From contig JAPDRN010000067.1 in the NCBI GenBank assembly GCA_030247855.1, forward strand, positions 62,001-126,000: 64,000 nucleotides of DNA. Direction: 5' to 3'. The position numbers and the translations under genes were made by a program. The stretch comes from Knufia peltigerae. Taxonomy: Eukaryota; Ascomycota; Eurotiomycetes; Chaetothyriales; Trichomeriaceae. The stretch's first letter is position 1. Each line of letters begins with the position of its first letter. This document shows positions 20,956 through 30,992 of this stretch, piece after piece. A model generated the notes under the pieces. It was not told the origin of the DNA and searched no databases. It saw nothing but the letters and a program-made list of their open reading frames with translations.

Positions 20956-21775
20956 CTGGATTCGAAAGTTTCAACACAGAGGGTAGCTGATTCTGCTCAA
21001 GTTTCGCTGTGGCAAATTTGACACATCTGTTGAGTGCTTCAGCTCCTTCCAGAAGCACTTTCTTGCTATTTAATAACCATTGACGTTTTGTGGAAAGCCG
21101 CGGATCACGCAGGATGTGTATCACATTTGACACTCGTTGAACATGATTCGATTGGACAAAGGATTCTTCCGGAGAATTACAGACAAGTCGAAAGAGGTGA
21201 TGACTGATGCATCGCGAGATGTTAATGCAATGTCAACATCCGCGTCGAGCCGCTGGAAAGAGTCTTTTGCCCAAGTCAAAGGCTTACATAATCCATACAT
21301 CGCTTCCCAAGCAGCCTGAAACATTCAGCGATATCGACATACTCAGTCTTGGACATGAAACCCCCCCAGAATGGGCGGACTGGTGTCATCAGAGACTGGG
21401 CTAATGAATTGAGAACGCTCTCTCATACAGCAAGGTCAGGAAGTTCCTGGTACTGTAGGTGGCGGGATTCGTTGAATGGGAAGCCATAGTCAAAACCATC
21501 TAGAATCGAATATAATATGAACAACATACACGGTATAAGAAATAGACTGTATTTATCCTACTAGGAAGAGCCCATTTTGATAGAGACGCCGTCATAGACG
21601 CCACCGAGTGCTTAAGAAAGACAAGCTCGTATACTCCGAATTTGTCAACAATCATCATCGACGCTTCTCGAAAACTGCGCGTCACATCTGTGCCTGATCT
21701 GATTGTCAAGATGGCGGAACACAACTCCAGACCTTCAATGATCTGCCTTCTTCCTTTTCTACATACTCGAATACT
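20956..21775. other. Divergent spacer between F-box and UFD1-like genes
   Basis: About 0.8 kb. On the minus strand it contains short coding-like frames (for example 21133-20891 with KRQWLLNSKKVLLEGAEALN, and 21324-21121). I could not connect them into a gene or to the F-box start. They may be exons of a small unrecognised gene or upstream frames of the F-box transcript. The UFD1 promoter lies at the right end. Confidence 0.35.
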
Positions 21776-24070
21776 ATGGCCTTGTCACCCGATGGCCTGA
21801 AATGGTCGACCCAACTAGAGGTTGCGCCCTCGAACCGAAGGCTGGTGGGAGACAAGATCACTTTGCCGCAGTCAGCTCTTGAAGCCCTTCTCGCAGCTGC
21901 GCCTGTCGTCTCAGTTCAGGGCTCCTCTAGAAATCTAACCTCGACCTTCGATCCTTTCAATCCCTATACCTTCGCTGCCGAGCGCCATGCCCGCGCCGCT
22001 GTCGAAGACCGTCAACAGCAATTACCGCACCCTCTGACTTTCCGCCTCGTGAACCCCCTCAATGGACGAGCAGTGTACGCTGGAATCAGAGAGTTCTCAG
22101 CCATAGAAGGCACTGTAGGCTTAAGCAGTGGCTTGAGAGAAGCACTCGGTTTATCCAACGATTCGTCGTCTCGAACGTCGCGAGAAAGCACACCTGGCGG
22201 GGATGTAGCCATGTCAAATGCACAGGACCCTGCCAAAGAAAAAGGACAGACGGTCGCAATACATGCGAAGAGTCTGCCAAAAGGAACATATGTCAAGCTG
22301 AGGCCTCTTGAGGCTGGCTACGATCCTGAGGATTGGAAGTCTTTGTTGGAACGATATCTACGAGACAACTACACAACTCTAACCAGCGGCGAACTCCTTG
22401 TTGTCCCAGGTGCACGTCACGAGAGATTTCGCTTCTTAGTGGACAAGTTCGAGCCTGAAGGAGATGGAATTTGCATTGTGGACACAGACCTTGAGGTGGA
22501 CATTGAGCCGTTGAATGAAGACCAGGCCAAGGAGACACTGAGCAAGCAACTCGCTAGGAAGAGGCGCCAACAGGAGTTGCCAGAAGGTTCTTCTTCTGGG
22601 GGTGGTTTACTTCTGGATACAGAAGTCCATGGCAAAGTGCTATCTGGGGAGTACGTCGATTATGAGTTGAAGACTTGGGACCGAAGCCAGGATTTGGAGG
22701 TGGTTCTGCAGGCATCTGATGAGAATAGCAACTTGGATCTTGTGGTCAGTCCGTTTTCTGCGCGACAAAGATCAAAACCACGACAAGATGAATTTGTTTT
22801 CGGCGAGCTCAGTGGACGACCAACAAAGCGAATTAAGCTCTCCCATACCAATGTCGATCTCGAAGTGGCCGAATCTCTCAGTGTGGCCGTCTACGCGTGG
22901 CACGATCCGGGTTCAGACACAGCAGATGAGAACAAGCCTATCCCGTACACTCTTAAGCTTTCGATCTCCACCTCAGAAGACGGTTCGAGCAATGATGCTT
23001 CCCAAGAGCTTTCTGATGATGAGGTGATATGCAAGAACTGTCGCCAGATTGTACCCAAACGCACACTTCCTCTTCATGAGGCATTCTGTTATCGAAATAA
23101 CATCTTATGCCCAAAATGCTCTGATGTATTTCTCAAGAACTCGGATACGTGGAAAAATCATTGGCACTGTCCTCATGACGATGACCACGGAAACGACCCA
23201 ACTTCTCATCACAAGCATGACTCCATCTTCCATCCCAAGGAGCCTTTGCGGTGTGCCAGCTGTGACTTCGAAGCATTCGACCTCCCTATCTTGGCCCACC
23301 ACCGCACGACGACATGTCCTGGAAAAGAAATCTTGTGCCAGTTCTGTCATCTTGTGGTCCCCCAACAAGGCCCTGACGACCCGTCTTTCACCGACCCAGA
23401 AGTCCTGTTGTCTGGACTTACTCCGCATGAGCTCGCGGACGGCGCACGAACCACGGAATGTCACCTTTGTAATAAGATTGTTCGATTGCGGGACATGAAG
23501 ACACATCTTCGGTTGCACGACCGAGAACGGTTTTCCCGTCCTCGGCCTCGACTTTGTTCCAACCAGATCTGTGGTCGGATTATCAGACCTGAAGACGAAG
23601 CGAGGACACAGAAGGAACAGCTCGGTTTATGTAACGAATGTTTTGGCCCTCTCTATGTGACGTCTTACGACCCCGAAGGTAAGATGTTGAGACGGAGGAT
23701 TGAACGTCGATTGTTGCAGCAGCTGATTGGAGGCTGTGGCAAGTCTTGGTGCCGCAATAGCGAGTGGTGCAAGACCGGACACACGAATGTTACTGGCGTT
23801 ACCAACGCGATCTCGGCCAAGGACGGTCTGCCTATGCTCAAACCGATAATGGATCAGCTCGCCCAAGGGGTTACCTCTGGGCTGGTCTTTTGCGTCGACG
23901 AGGGCAGTCAAAGTCGGCGGAGTTTGGGAGCGATGATGGCCGGCGAAGGGGAATACGAGGTTGAATGGTGTGTCAAGGCTTTGGAAGAGGAGCGCAACGA
24001 TGTGGCCAAGGCTAGAGATTGGTTGAAAGACCGCGCCCCAAAGTTGGGTGAAGTTGTGTCGTCTTCTTAG
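21776..24070 (+). CDS. UFD1-domain protein with C-terminal zinc fingers
   Basis: Single exon, 764 residues. About residues 1-280 carry the Ufd1-type double-psi-barrel region: 'GDKITLPQSALEALLAA', 'PLTFRLVNPLNGRAVYAGIR', 'LPKGTYVKLRPLEAGY' and 'LRDNYTTLTSGELLVV'. Ufd1 proteins work with Npl4 and Cdc48/p97 to extract ubiquitylated substrates. This one is much longer than yeast Ufd1 (about 360 residues). Beyond the barrel it has repeated Cys/His units starting near 419 ('CKNCRQIVPKRTLPLHEAFC', 'LCPKCSDVF', 'CASCDFEAFD', 'CHLCNKIVRLRDMKTHLRLH'), resembling TRAF or C2H2-like fingers. It is thus a distinct Ufd1-like paralogue typical of filamentous fungi rather than the canonical Cdc48 cofactor. 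A ubiquitin-related role is inferred. Confidence 0.85.
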   Translation: MALSPDGLKWSTQLEVAPSNRRLVGDKITLPQSALEALLAAAPVVSVQGSSRNLTSTFDPFNPYTFAAERHARAAVEDRQQQLPHPLTFRLVNPLNGRAVYAGIREFSAIEGTVGLSSGLREALGLSNDSSSRTSRESTPGGDVAMSNAQDPAKEKGQTVAIHAKSLPKGTYVKLRPLEAGYDPEDWKSLLERYLRDNYTTLTSGELLVVPGARHERFRFLVDKFEPEGDGICIVDTDLEVDIEPLNEDQAKETLSKQLARKRRQQELPEGSSSGGGLLLDTEVHGKVLSGEYVDYELKTWDRSQDLEVVLQASDENSNLDLVVSPFSARQRSKPRQDEFVFGELSGRPTKRIKLSHTNVDLEVAESLSVAVYAWHDPGSDTADENKPIPYTLKLSISTSEDGSSNDASQELSDDEVICKNCRQIVPKRTLPLHEAFCYRNNILCPKCSDVFLKNSDTWKNHWHCPHDDDHGNDPTSHHKHDSIFHPKEPLRCASCDFEAFDLPILAHHRTTTCPGKEILCQFCHLVVPQQGPDDPSFTDPEVLLSGLTPHELADGARTTECHLCNKIVRLRDMKTHLRLHDRERFSRPRPRLCSNQICGRIIRPEDEARTQKEQLGLCNECFGPLYVTSYDPEGKMLRRRIERRLLQQLIGGCGKSWCRNSEWCKTGHTNVTGVTNAISAKDGLPMLKPIMDQLAQGVTSGLVFCVDEGSQSRRSLGAMMAGEGEYEVEWCVKALEEERNDVAKARDWLKDRAPKLGEVVSSS

Positions 24071-24255
24071 TATTGATAATGATACCCATCAAGGACGTCT
24101 TTAGAAGAGATATGCGGAGTAATAGAATAATGAAGTATCTGACAAGTTTTATCTGTTCTATATGGCTTAGATCCGGAAAGTTGTACTGTGCTTCTTCCGG
24201 CGATCACAAAATCATCTTGAAAATTCCCACCCACCCTTGCCCACATGGAACTTTT

Positions 24256-25056
24256 CTATTCCAGTTCAACAGTATGATTAGCCATTGACTTTTTCTTGTC
24301 GTCCGTCGACTCATTGTAGGATGTTGACAATTCTTGAATGGTCGTACTGTCGGCATCTAATTCTTGAAACTTGCTCCTCGTGGTTGATGTTGGAGAACCC
24401 AAACCGGCATTGGTGGACTTGTGATCATCCGGTCCTTTTTCCAAAAAGATTGTACTCGTACTTGTATCAGTTTGTTGCTTCGCTGACACGACAGCTGTAG
24501 CGGCCCTTCTTCTCCGACGCACGACAAAGAAGGCAACCAGTCCGATGATACCGACAATCGCAACGGCCATGATTGCCATTCCGACCTTGAACCCGACCGT
24601 GTCGGTGGTATTTTTGTTGGCCGCTACTCCAGTAGAGTCATCGTCGTCACCACAGGTCCCAAATTCCTCCTGGCACCCGGTCCCGCAATAGGTACTGTTG
24701 CCACCGCAGAATCCGTTCTGGCTACAACAATTGCCGAACTCACTTCCTAGGCATATTTGATCGCCGGGGTCGGACGAGCCCCCACATCGACCGTCGACGC
24801 TGATGAGACCCGAGTTGGGAGTGCAAGACCCGTATGCCGTCTGGCATCCTCCTCCGCAATAGGTGGCGTTGGAACCACAAAAGCCGTGAGTCGAGCAACA
24901 GTTACCGAATGTAGAACCCAAACATGTGAGGACGGTGTCGTCAGACTGTACACCACAGTTGCCTGTCGTTGAGACCGTTGTTGACTTTGCTTCTACCGTC
25001 GCAGTAATGATCCCGGTGGTTGCTAAAAAACCCAGACCGAAGGATAATAATAGCAT
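24256..25056 (-). CDS. Membrane-anchored protein with two hevein-type chitin-binding domains
   Basis: Single exon, 266 residues, from ATG 25056-25054; the longer upstream frame has no ATG. Residues 1 to about 22 are hydrophobic (MLLLSFGLGFLATTGIITAT), a signal peptide. Two Cys-rich modules follow, each with the hevein/chitin-binding type 1 pattern: 'CLGSTFGNCCSTHGFCGSNA' with 'YCGGGC', and 'CLGSEFGNCCSQNGFCGGNS' with 'YCGTGC'. A Thr/Asn linker leads to a membrane helix (about 157-181) stopped by 'RRRRR', then a Ser/Thr-rich cytosolic tail of about 80 residues. Chitin binding outside, a single membrane pass and a cytosolic tail suggest a wall sensor or wall-anchoring protein. No kinase or chitinase domain is present. 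A TACTCCGTA motif lies 28 nt upstream. Confidence 0.85.
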   Translation of the reverse strand: MLLLSFGLGFLATTGIITATVEAKSTTVSTTGNCGVQSDDTVLTCLGSTFGNCCSTHGFCGSNATYCGGGCQTAYGSCTPNSGLISVDGRCGGSSDPGDQICLGSEFGNCCSQNGFCGGNSTYCGTGCQEEFGTCGDDDDSTGVAANKNTTDTVGFKVGMAIMAVAIVGIIGLVAFFVVRRRRRAATAVVSAKQQTDTSTSTIFLEKGPDDHKSTNAGLGSPTSTTRSKFQELDADSTTIQELSTSYNESTDDKKKSMANHTVELE

Positions 25057-25988
25057 TATTGACGATGATGATGAGGATATGTATACTCCGTATATATCTA
25101 CACGCCGTATACCTCCGTGATAATTCACCCTGTCATCAGTCACACTCAACAACCATTAGAGATCGATGGAATTGCCATCTTTTATCGAAAGTTTTGCGCC
25201 TGTCGGGGGTTTGGCGTGGAATTAATTATGGGCTGACTGTTGATGGAGTCGTTGCAAAGAAATAAAAAAAGAGATCAGGCGTCCCAGCCTAGGGGCTTCA
25301 TAGCTTGAGACAACGGTCACATCGCTCCTTGGAAGTCAGAAGGTTGATTTGTTTCGCGTATTAGTTCAATGCTTAAAAAACTCCAGTAGTGTCCAGAAAC
25401 GCCTCTTTTGCTGTACTCCGTATCAACAGCCAAGATGGACGGTTCGATTTCATAGTTCGGCCCGGCTTGTATCATGTAGCCAGGGTCCGTTTACTCAGCA
25501 GTCATCGTCTGGCTGTGTTCGCCTGCAGTGCTGTTGGGAGCTTAGTACTCTACTGTACGGAGTAACAGGGTCAATATTCTGAGTAGTGTCGACGTCTCAG
25601 TAACCGCAGTTTCCTCTGCAACAAAAGTCGTCGTGCGGCTAAATGTGAAGCCTTTACATTATTTTATCGATGCCTATATGATTCCCTCATTCGGCTGACT
25701 AATCCAACACTGCTCTACTCTCTTATGCTATGATCGACCTCGCCCACTCGCCCCTTCTCTCCAGACAGCCCTGACCTGAGCTTGCAGGAGAGTATTCTCC
25801 CCGAATTGTTGACGTCCGTCGTGTCGTGGGATGGCTCAACCAGATTGTGCTAACCAGAGTATCACGTCTGCATAAAAAGGCAAGCAGCGCCAGGTGGTAC
25901 TAGCAACGAGAAAACGATCAACCCACAAATAATCGACCAGCCAGTTGCTATATACTTCAAGCCGTTATCTGAATATAAGCGAGTGCCA
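25057..25988. other. Intergenic 0.9 kb with TACTCCGTA motifs
   Basis: Upstream of the hevein protein and downstream of the decarboxylase. It contains three perfect copies of the 9-mer TACTCCGTA/TACGGAGTA (25084, 25414, 25556). No gene was recognised. Confidence 0.5.
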
Positions 25989-27452
25989 TCATACTTGACT
26001 TGGATTTCTGCTGGCTGGCAAAGACTGAGATCTGGCTATCCTGTCTAAGCCTCGAATCACCCTCCGCATCTCGTCCTCCTCCAGGCTGGGGTGTATGGAG
26101 CAGATTCTAAGCACCAGAGCACCCTTCAGCCGGGTAGTCAGAGGGGCAGCCAGGTTCTCCTCGATTGCCGTCCGAGAGATCCTCTGGTTCACTGCATCTA
26201 GATCCGCCGGTTCAGACTCCTGGGTGGGTCGATACCGGAAGCAAAGAATGCCCAACTGCGCAGGAGACGACACCTCCCAGTCGGGGAGATCTCCCAGCGC
26301 CTGTTCCGCAACTTCAGCCAGTCGAATGCCGTGTTCGATGTCTCGTTCGATCTTGTCCAACCCTTCCAGCTGCAAGGAGAACCACAACTTCATGGCTCGT
26401 GCGGGCCGGGTCAGCTCGATGCCGTAGTTCCAGAAGTTGGGAAGCGTCTCTTCAGTCTCCATCGCATCTTGCACATACTCGGCGCTCACGCTGAAACTGC
26501 TGGTTAGAGTCTTGCGATCACGAACCAGGACCATGCCACATCCGTATGTCTGGAACAGCCATTTGTGGGCGTCCCACGAGAGACTGTCACACCGCTCGAG
26601 CCCTTCAAAAAGTGACCGCCGTGATCTGGACAACAGTGCCGACGCCCCATATGCCCCGTCCACGTGAAGCCACAGACCCTCCTTGTTGGCGAGGTCCGCA
26701 AGCTTTGTCAGCGGATCGATGGCTCCCGTGTTGGTGGTACCACAGCTGCCGACCACCAGGAAAGGGATCTTATTACTTTTACGATCCTCTGCAATGGCAT
26801 TTTGCAACTCGCCCACGTCGAGGCGGAAGGACGAATCGCAGGCGACCCTCCGGATCTGGTTTTCGTGGAAGCCCAACACCTTCAGCCCCTTCGCGACACT
26901 TGAATGCGTCTGTTGAGAAAGATAGATGACCGCCAATGGTCTATCCTCGAAACGTGGTAGCTTCTGATCTCGTGCGACCGTCAATGCCGTCAAGTTCGCC
27001 ATGGATCCGCCACTCACAAAACATCCGCCGGCGGTAGGAGGAGGGAATCCCACAATGTCACTCGCCATCCACTTGAGCAATTGCATTTCCACGGCGCTGG
27101 GGCCGGAAGACTGCATCCAGCTCCCGGCGTGGGTATTGTAGGCCGAGTTCAAGATCTCGCCCAGCCATGAGGCGTCGCTCGCGGGGGACGGGATGAATCC
27201 GAAGAAGCGCGGATGGTCCATTCTCACACCGTGCTTGAAAACGACACGGGCAGCGTCCAAAAGTGTGTCGATGTCCACTGGTGAGCGGCCAGGTATCGCA
27301 AGATCCTCGCGGATTTGTGTAGTCACATCCGCATCTGAAATATCCATTATCGACCCCCTCGAGGAATCTGTCTTCCCGCGCTCCTCCAAACATTGATCGA
27401 GAATCCGGAAAGCCAGGTCGCGTGGACTGCGTGTTGTACTGCCGCCAGCCAT
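25989..27452 (-). CDS. PLP-dependent group II amino-acid decarboxylase (aromatic-L-amino-acid decarboxylase-like)
   Basis: Single exon, 487 residues. ATG 27452-27450 is the first in the frame (MAGGSTTRSPRDLAF...). Fold-type I motifs are complete: 'GCFVSGGSMANLTALTVARD' (phosphate-binding loop), the stacking His in 'QQTHSSVAKGLKVLG' (His183), 'LHVDGAYGAS' (PLP nitrogen Asp) and 'SWDAHKWLFQTYGCGMVLVR', whose Lys297 forms the Schiff base. Family members decarboxylate Tyr, Trp, Dopa, Glu or diaminobutyrate to the amine; some relatives make aldehydes directly. The substrate cannot be read here. Its neighbour on the same strand is a copper amine oxidase, which could use the amine product, so this gene may open an amine pathway. 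There is no targeting signal; it is probably cytosolic. Confidence 0.88.
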   Translation of the reverse strand: MAGGSTTRSPRDLAFRILDQCLEERGKTDSSRGSIMDISDADVTTQIREDLAIPGRSPVDIDTLLDAARVVFKHGVRMDHPRFFGFIPSPASDASWLGEILNSAYNTHAGSWMQSSGPSAVEMQLLKWMASDIVGFPPPTAGGCFVSGGSMANLTALTVARDQKLPRFEDRPLAVIYLSQQTHSSVAKGLKVLGFHENQIRRVACDSSFRLDVGELQNAIAEDRKSNKIPFLVVGSCGTTNTGAIDPLTKLADLANKEGLWLHVDGAYGASALLSRSRRSLFEGLERCDSLSWDAHKWLFQTYGCGMVLVRDRKTLTSSFSVSAEYVQDAMETEETLPNFWNYGIELTRPARAMKLWFSLQLEGLDKIERDIEHGIRLAEVAEQALGDLPDWEVSSPAQLGILCFRYRPTQESEPADLDAVNQRISRTAIEENLAAPLTTRLKGALVLRICSIHPSLEEDEMRRVIRGLDRIARSQSLPASRNPSQV

Positions 27453-27984
27453 TTTGTCGACCGCACCGCCTTCATGCACCGAGGACTGCGAGATGTTATA
27501 GTCATTAAAATGCGCCCGAATATCTTGATGAAAAAAAAAGCGAGCTCTATCGACAACGTACCACCATCCCCATTACCGGACGGATGCAAAATCTTAGGTA
27601 CCTTGGGGTGGAAGCGGAACAAGGCACCTGCTTGGCTGACATGGAGCATAACGCTCACCGTGGTTTGTCATCCCGAGCGGCCAAGTGCGTCCCCATGATT
27701 ATCATATATCTCCAAAATCCAAGGTCACCGAGTGATCTAAATATTGAGTATCGAGCATCGGGTGCTGAACGACTATGAGCTTTGTTTGTTCCGGTGCTTA
27801 TTGTTTTTAAAGATATGATGAGTATAGATGGTCTATAAAACATACCATTCCTCAAACATGAAACCCAACATCATAGCACCTTTTCCCAGACGTACTGCAC
27901 TCGGACAAAGGTATATTATGACCAGTGACCACTATTACTCCGTATTTGGTGTCAAGATAATGCGCCAACTCTTTAAGTCACGCC
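27453..27984. other. Spacer between decarboxylase and copper amine oxidase genes
   Basis: 532 nt. It holds the decarboxylase promoter and the amine oxidase 3' UTR, plus one TACTCCGTA at 27936-27944. No reading frame of interest. Confidence 0.5.
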
Positions 27985-30054
27985 TTAGAGTCGTGAATGA
28001 CAAGCTAACGGCGTTGCATCCGAGAGGTTTTCCAAAGTCGATTTGTTGATCTTCTGATTGGACCTTGGGACATCGTTGGATGGGTTGATATTGAAGAAGT
28101 TGGTAGGCTTCAGCGACAGCATCATCTTTTCTGTCGGCATGACGGGGAAATCTGCGAGAAATGTCAGTCTTTTGGGTCTCACTTTCATCCACCATACAAG
28201 AAAATCTTGGAGAGAGAGAGGTAACTTACCTTCTGGTCTTGTGACGTGAGTAATGGCAAATGTGTGCCAAAGGACTACGTCGGAATCTTCCACCTGTTCT
28301 TCACGGTTGGCCCAGATGGCGAGACCGGTATCTTCGCGACTCTGGTTGGTGAACTCGCCGGCGGCCCAAAGTTCCTCATCACGATACTTTGTGACCCAGA
28401 TGGGTTTGGATGCAAAGACGCCACGCTTCCAGTTGAACGTTCGGGGCTTCATTATCATCATCTGAGAAGGGATCGCGTGAAGTTTGTACCCGATCGGTTT
28501 CCCCGAAACAGGATTTTTGATCGAAGGGTTGATGATCTTGTAGACCCTGGACTTGTCGGTGTCCAGATCGTAACCGCCGGGCTTCTGGATCTTTGTCGTC
28601 CTGACCTCAAAGGCGCACCCGTACGGGTCATCGTCCTCGTCGACAGGAGGAACACAGTCATCGTACACGATGGTATTGTTGTGTCCGTCCAATGCTGGAT
28701 CGATCCGGACACTGAAAATGTGTTGATGGTTGGTCGCCATCACGCCTGGAGCAACCACCGTGCCCCATTTGGTATCGAGAACCCCCTGTCGGATGGGCAT
28801 GGTGGAAACAATTCCCGTGGCTTTCGTTTCGACGTGGACGTTGGCGGCCTGGTCTAGGATAAAGGCCAATATGTACTCGTAATTCGCCACGGTCGCGGTG
28901 CACTGAATGACCAACTGGCGATCGCGCACCACGGATGCCTGCTCGTTTCGCCAATTGGTATGCTTCCAGCCGATGCCCTGGTCGACCTCGTGCATACAGA
29001 CAACGTTTTTCATGATGACAGGAGTTCCATCCGCTGCGGCGCGGTACCCGTCAAAATAGCGGATGTGACCCAGACAGTCACAACCCAGCGTGAGGGCGTT
29101 TGAGTTTGTCCCCAGACCGGTGTCTCCCAGGTCGAACGCTTGCTTTCGGTGGAAGGGTGACCGCGGATCACCGTAGGGCACGGTCATCTCACTCATGGCG
29201 ATCCGGTAAAACAGAGAACGGCCATCGTACGTGACATTGTGCAACACCGGTCCTTCCCTGTAGTTCCATCCGAGTTGAAAATTCCACTTCTGCCACGAGA
29301 CGGTCCGTCCTGCGACGGTGAACGATGCGCCTTCCGGTTGCTTGACCTGAAGGGGCTTGACGTCCTTGCGGAAACAGTCATCTCCCAGTACGCCGGCAGA
29401 GTACTCGACCGCCGGGACAGGGTCCCAGGGTCGGGTATCAGTTCCGATGTCTTTGCCCGATCCCATGGGGAGCTGATCGATCCGGAGAAGTTCGAGGGTA
29501 TGGGCGTCGAACACCGGGGAGAAGGAAGCGGGAAGTGAGTAATGATTTGCCTCCTTGTCATCGCTGAGGGCGATGTACATATAACACTGGTACAAGCGTC
29601 GACGTTCTTTCGCGTCATCTGTACCGTAACACCAAGGGTCATTGATCACTCGCGCGCCCTTGGGGAGGTGCAACTTTGCAATTTCGGCCTTGACCAGTGG
29701 GTGTGCATCACAGGCATCGTGCACACGCTCGATCTCAAGAGGGTCGGCAGGGCCCTGGGCGTCGGGTAGTTCTATGACGCTGTCGACAATTCCTTTGGTC
29801 AGATTGACCTCTGCTTTTCCAAGGACATGTGAGCCATTGGCGTGGAAATAAATTCGGGACCTCCGCTCCGGCAGTCTCTGTTGTCGTTGCTCAAGCCACG
29901 CAAGGACAGCAGCTTTTGGTGTTTCAATCAGATCGATCACTTTGAAATGAATCTTGTTTGTCTGCAGGTGTTTCTGCAGGCATCTGGTCGCGACTCTGAT
30001 CTCCTCCGGCGAGATCGGGTCGAGGGGGTGCTGGGGAGCATAGGTGGAAGACAT
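27985..30054 (-). CDS. Copper amine oxidase (primary-amine oxidase), probably peroxisomal
   Basis: Exons 30054-28230 and 28151-27985 give 663 residues. The 78-nt intron (GTAAGT...CTGAC...CGCAG) has no stop and a multiple-of-three length, so unspliced translation would add 26 residues; splicing restores 'THVTRPEDFPVMPTEKM', the family consensus. The TPQ-cofactor motif is N-Y-E-Y with Tyr392. Copper ligands are HQH in 'NHQHIFSVRID' and the His of 'LWHTFAITHV'. The base-Asp region 'FDLGDTGLGTNSNAL' is present. The C-terminus is -SRL, a PTS1 signal as in peroxisomal yeast amine oxidases. The reaction is primary amine + O2 + H2O to aldehyde + NH3 + H2O2. ATG 30054 is the first in the frame, and a TATATATA lies 103 nt upstream. 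It is divergent from the permease gene. Confidence 0.93.
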   Translation of the reverse strand: MSSTYAPQHPLDPISPEEIRVATRCLQKHLQTNKIHFKVIDLIETPKAAVLAWLEQRQQRLPERRSRIYFHANGSHVLGKAEVNLTKGIVDSVIELPDAQGPADPLEIERVHDACDAHPLVKAEIAKLHLPKGARVINDPWCYGTDDAKERRRLYQCYMYIALSDDKEANHYSLPASFSPVFDAHTLELLRIDQLPMGSGKDIGTDTRPWDPVPAVEYSAGVLGDDCFRKDVKPLQVKQPEGASFTVAGRTVSWQKWNFQLGWNYREGPVLHNVTYDGRSLFYRIAMSEMTVPYGDPRSPFHRKQAFDLGDTGLGTNSNALTLGCDCLGHIRYFDGYRAAADGTPVIMKNVVCMHEVDQGIGWKHTNWRNEQASVVRDRQLVIQCTATVANYEYILAFILDQAANVHVETKATGIVSTMPIRQGVLDTKWGTVVAPGVMATNHQHIFSVRIDPALDGHNNTIVYDDCVPPVDEDDDPYGCAFEVRTTKIQKPGGYDLDTDKSRVYKIINPSIKNPVSGKPIGYKLHAIPSQMMIMKPRTFNWKRGVFASKPIWVTKYRDEELWAAGEFTNQSREDTGLAIWANREEQVEDSDVVLWHTFAITHVTRPEGKLPLSLQDFLVWWMKVRPKRLTFLADFPVMPTEKMMLSLKPTNFFNINPSNDVPRSNQKINKSTLENLSDATPLACHSRL

Positions 30055-30992
30055 GTTGGCTGTTGAGCGAGCTTTTACTCTTCTTCTACCATCGAAAGTT
30101 GTGGCAAGGGTGTACAAAGTAGTATCCCCAGGTGAAGTATTCGCTGTCTCCTAGAATATATATACTCTATCAGAACTCAGGTTTGGGAAAATGTCCACAC
30201 TCTATCTTGGCAACTGGCTCGACTTTCCAGATTCATTCTTTTTTAACTATCATCTTGATATAGAAATTCGTCCATTCCGGAGCGGAGCATCCTTGAATCA
30301 AGATACCCTGCATCAATCGAAGCAAGAAACGAGGGAAGAGTCCCATTCGCCCACGAGAGTCGCTGCGTAATGTGAACTAATCCAGCATGTCCCATGTTTA
30401 GTTGGGAAAACTTCCAAATCAGGGTATCCTCGTTCATACTTTTGGAACCTCAAGAATTCGGGTTTTCGAACTATCACCATATGCCAGAAGAAGCGCCTGA
30501 CCATGAGAGGAAATTCGGCCAGTCACCAACTGTAAGTTGACGGCCGCTTCCCTTATAACGCCCCCCGGAATGGAACTAGCCTGGGAGACACTGCCCCACC
30601 ACTCGAACTAGGCCATAAATGGCAATTCTGCCAACTGAGAAAACGCCTCTTCCCCCGAGATACGAAGTGTGTGTCTCTCCAGGATTTTTGGTTCAATCTC
30701 CTTCGCCCTGATTAATCAAGAACATGGAGGTTATGATAACGACGAACCTCTCTATACCCCTTTCGGAAAGTTTGCACAAGCTCGGCTTCAGACCTTGATA
30801 GAGGTCAGTTTGAACAGGCGAAGCGCTACATAAATGATGCCCTGGGCCGACCGCAGCTGGCATCTTCTTCCTTCTGACAGTGACCTGCCTCTTGCAATCT
30901 GAACCGCAGCCTGCTGGCGTTCTTCCAACACACACTCCGAAAAAAACGTTATTATTGCCTGAAGCCCCCTTTCTATACCTACCGGGAGTATC
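30055..30992. promoter_or_regulatory. Divergent promoter of copper amine oxidase and permease
   Basis: 938 nt separate the two start codons, so both genes could be controlled together. A CGGCCG palindrome occurs at 30541-30546. No complete gene was seen. Confidence 0.5.
30157..30164 (-). promoter_or_regulatory. TATA-like box of the copper amine oxidase gene
   Basis: TATATATA on the minus strand, 103 nt before the ATG. Confidence 0.4.

Noticed and set aside
28246..28857. 203-codon plus-strand frame
   Set aside because: Antisense to the copper amine oxidase.
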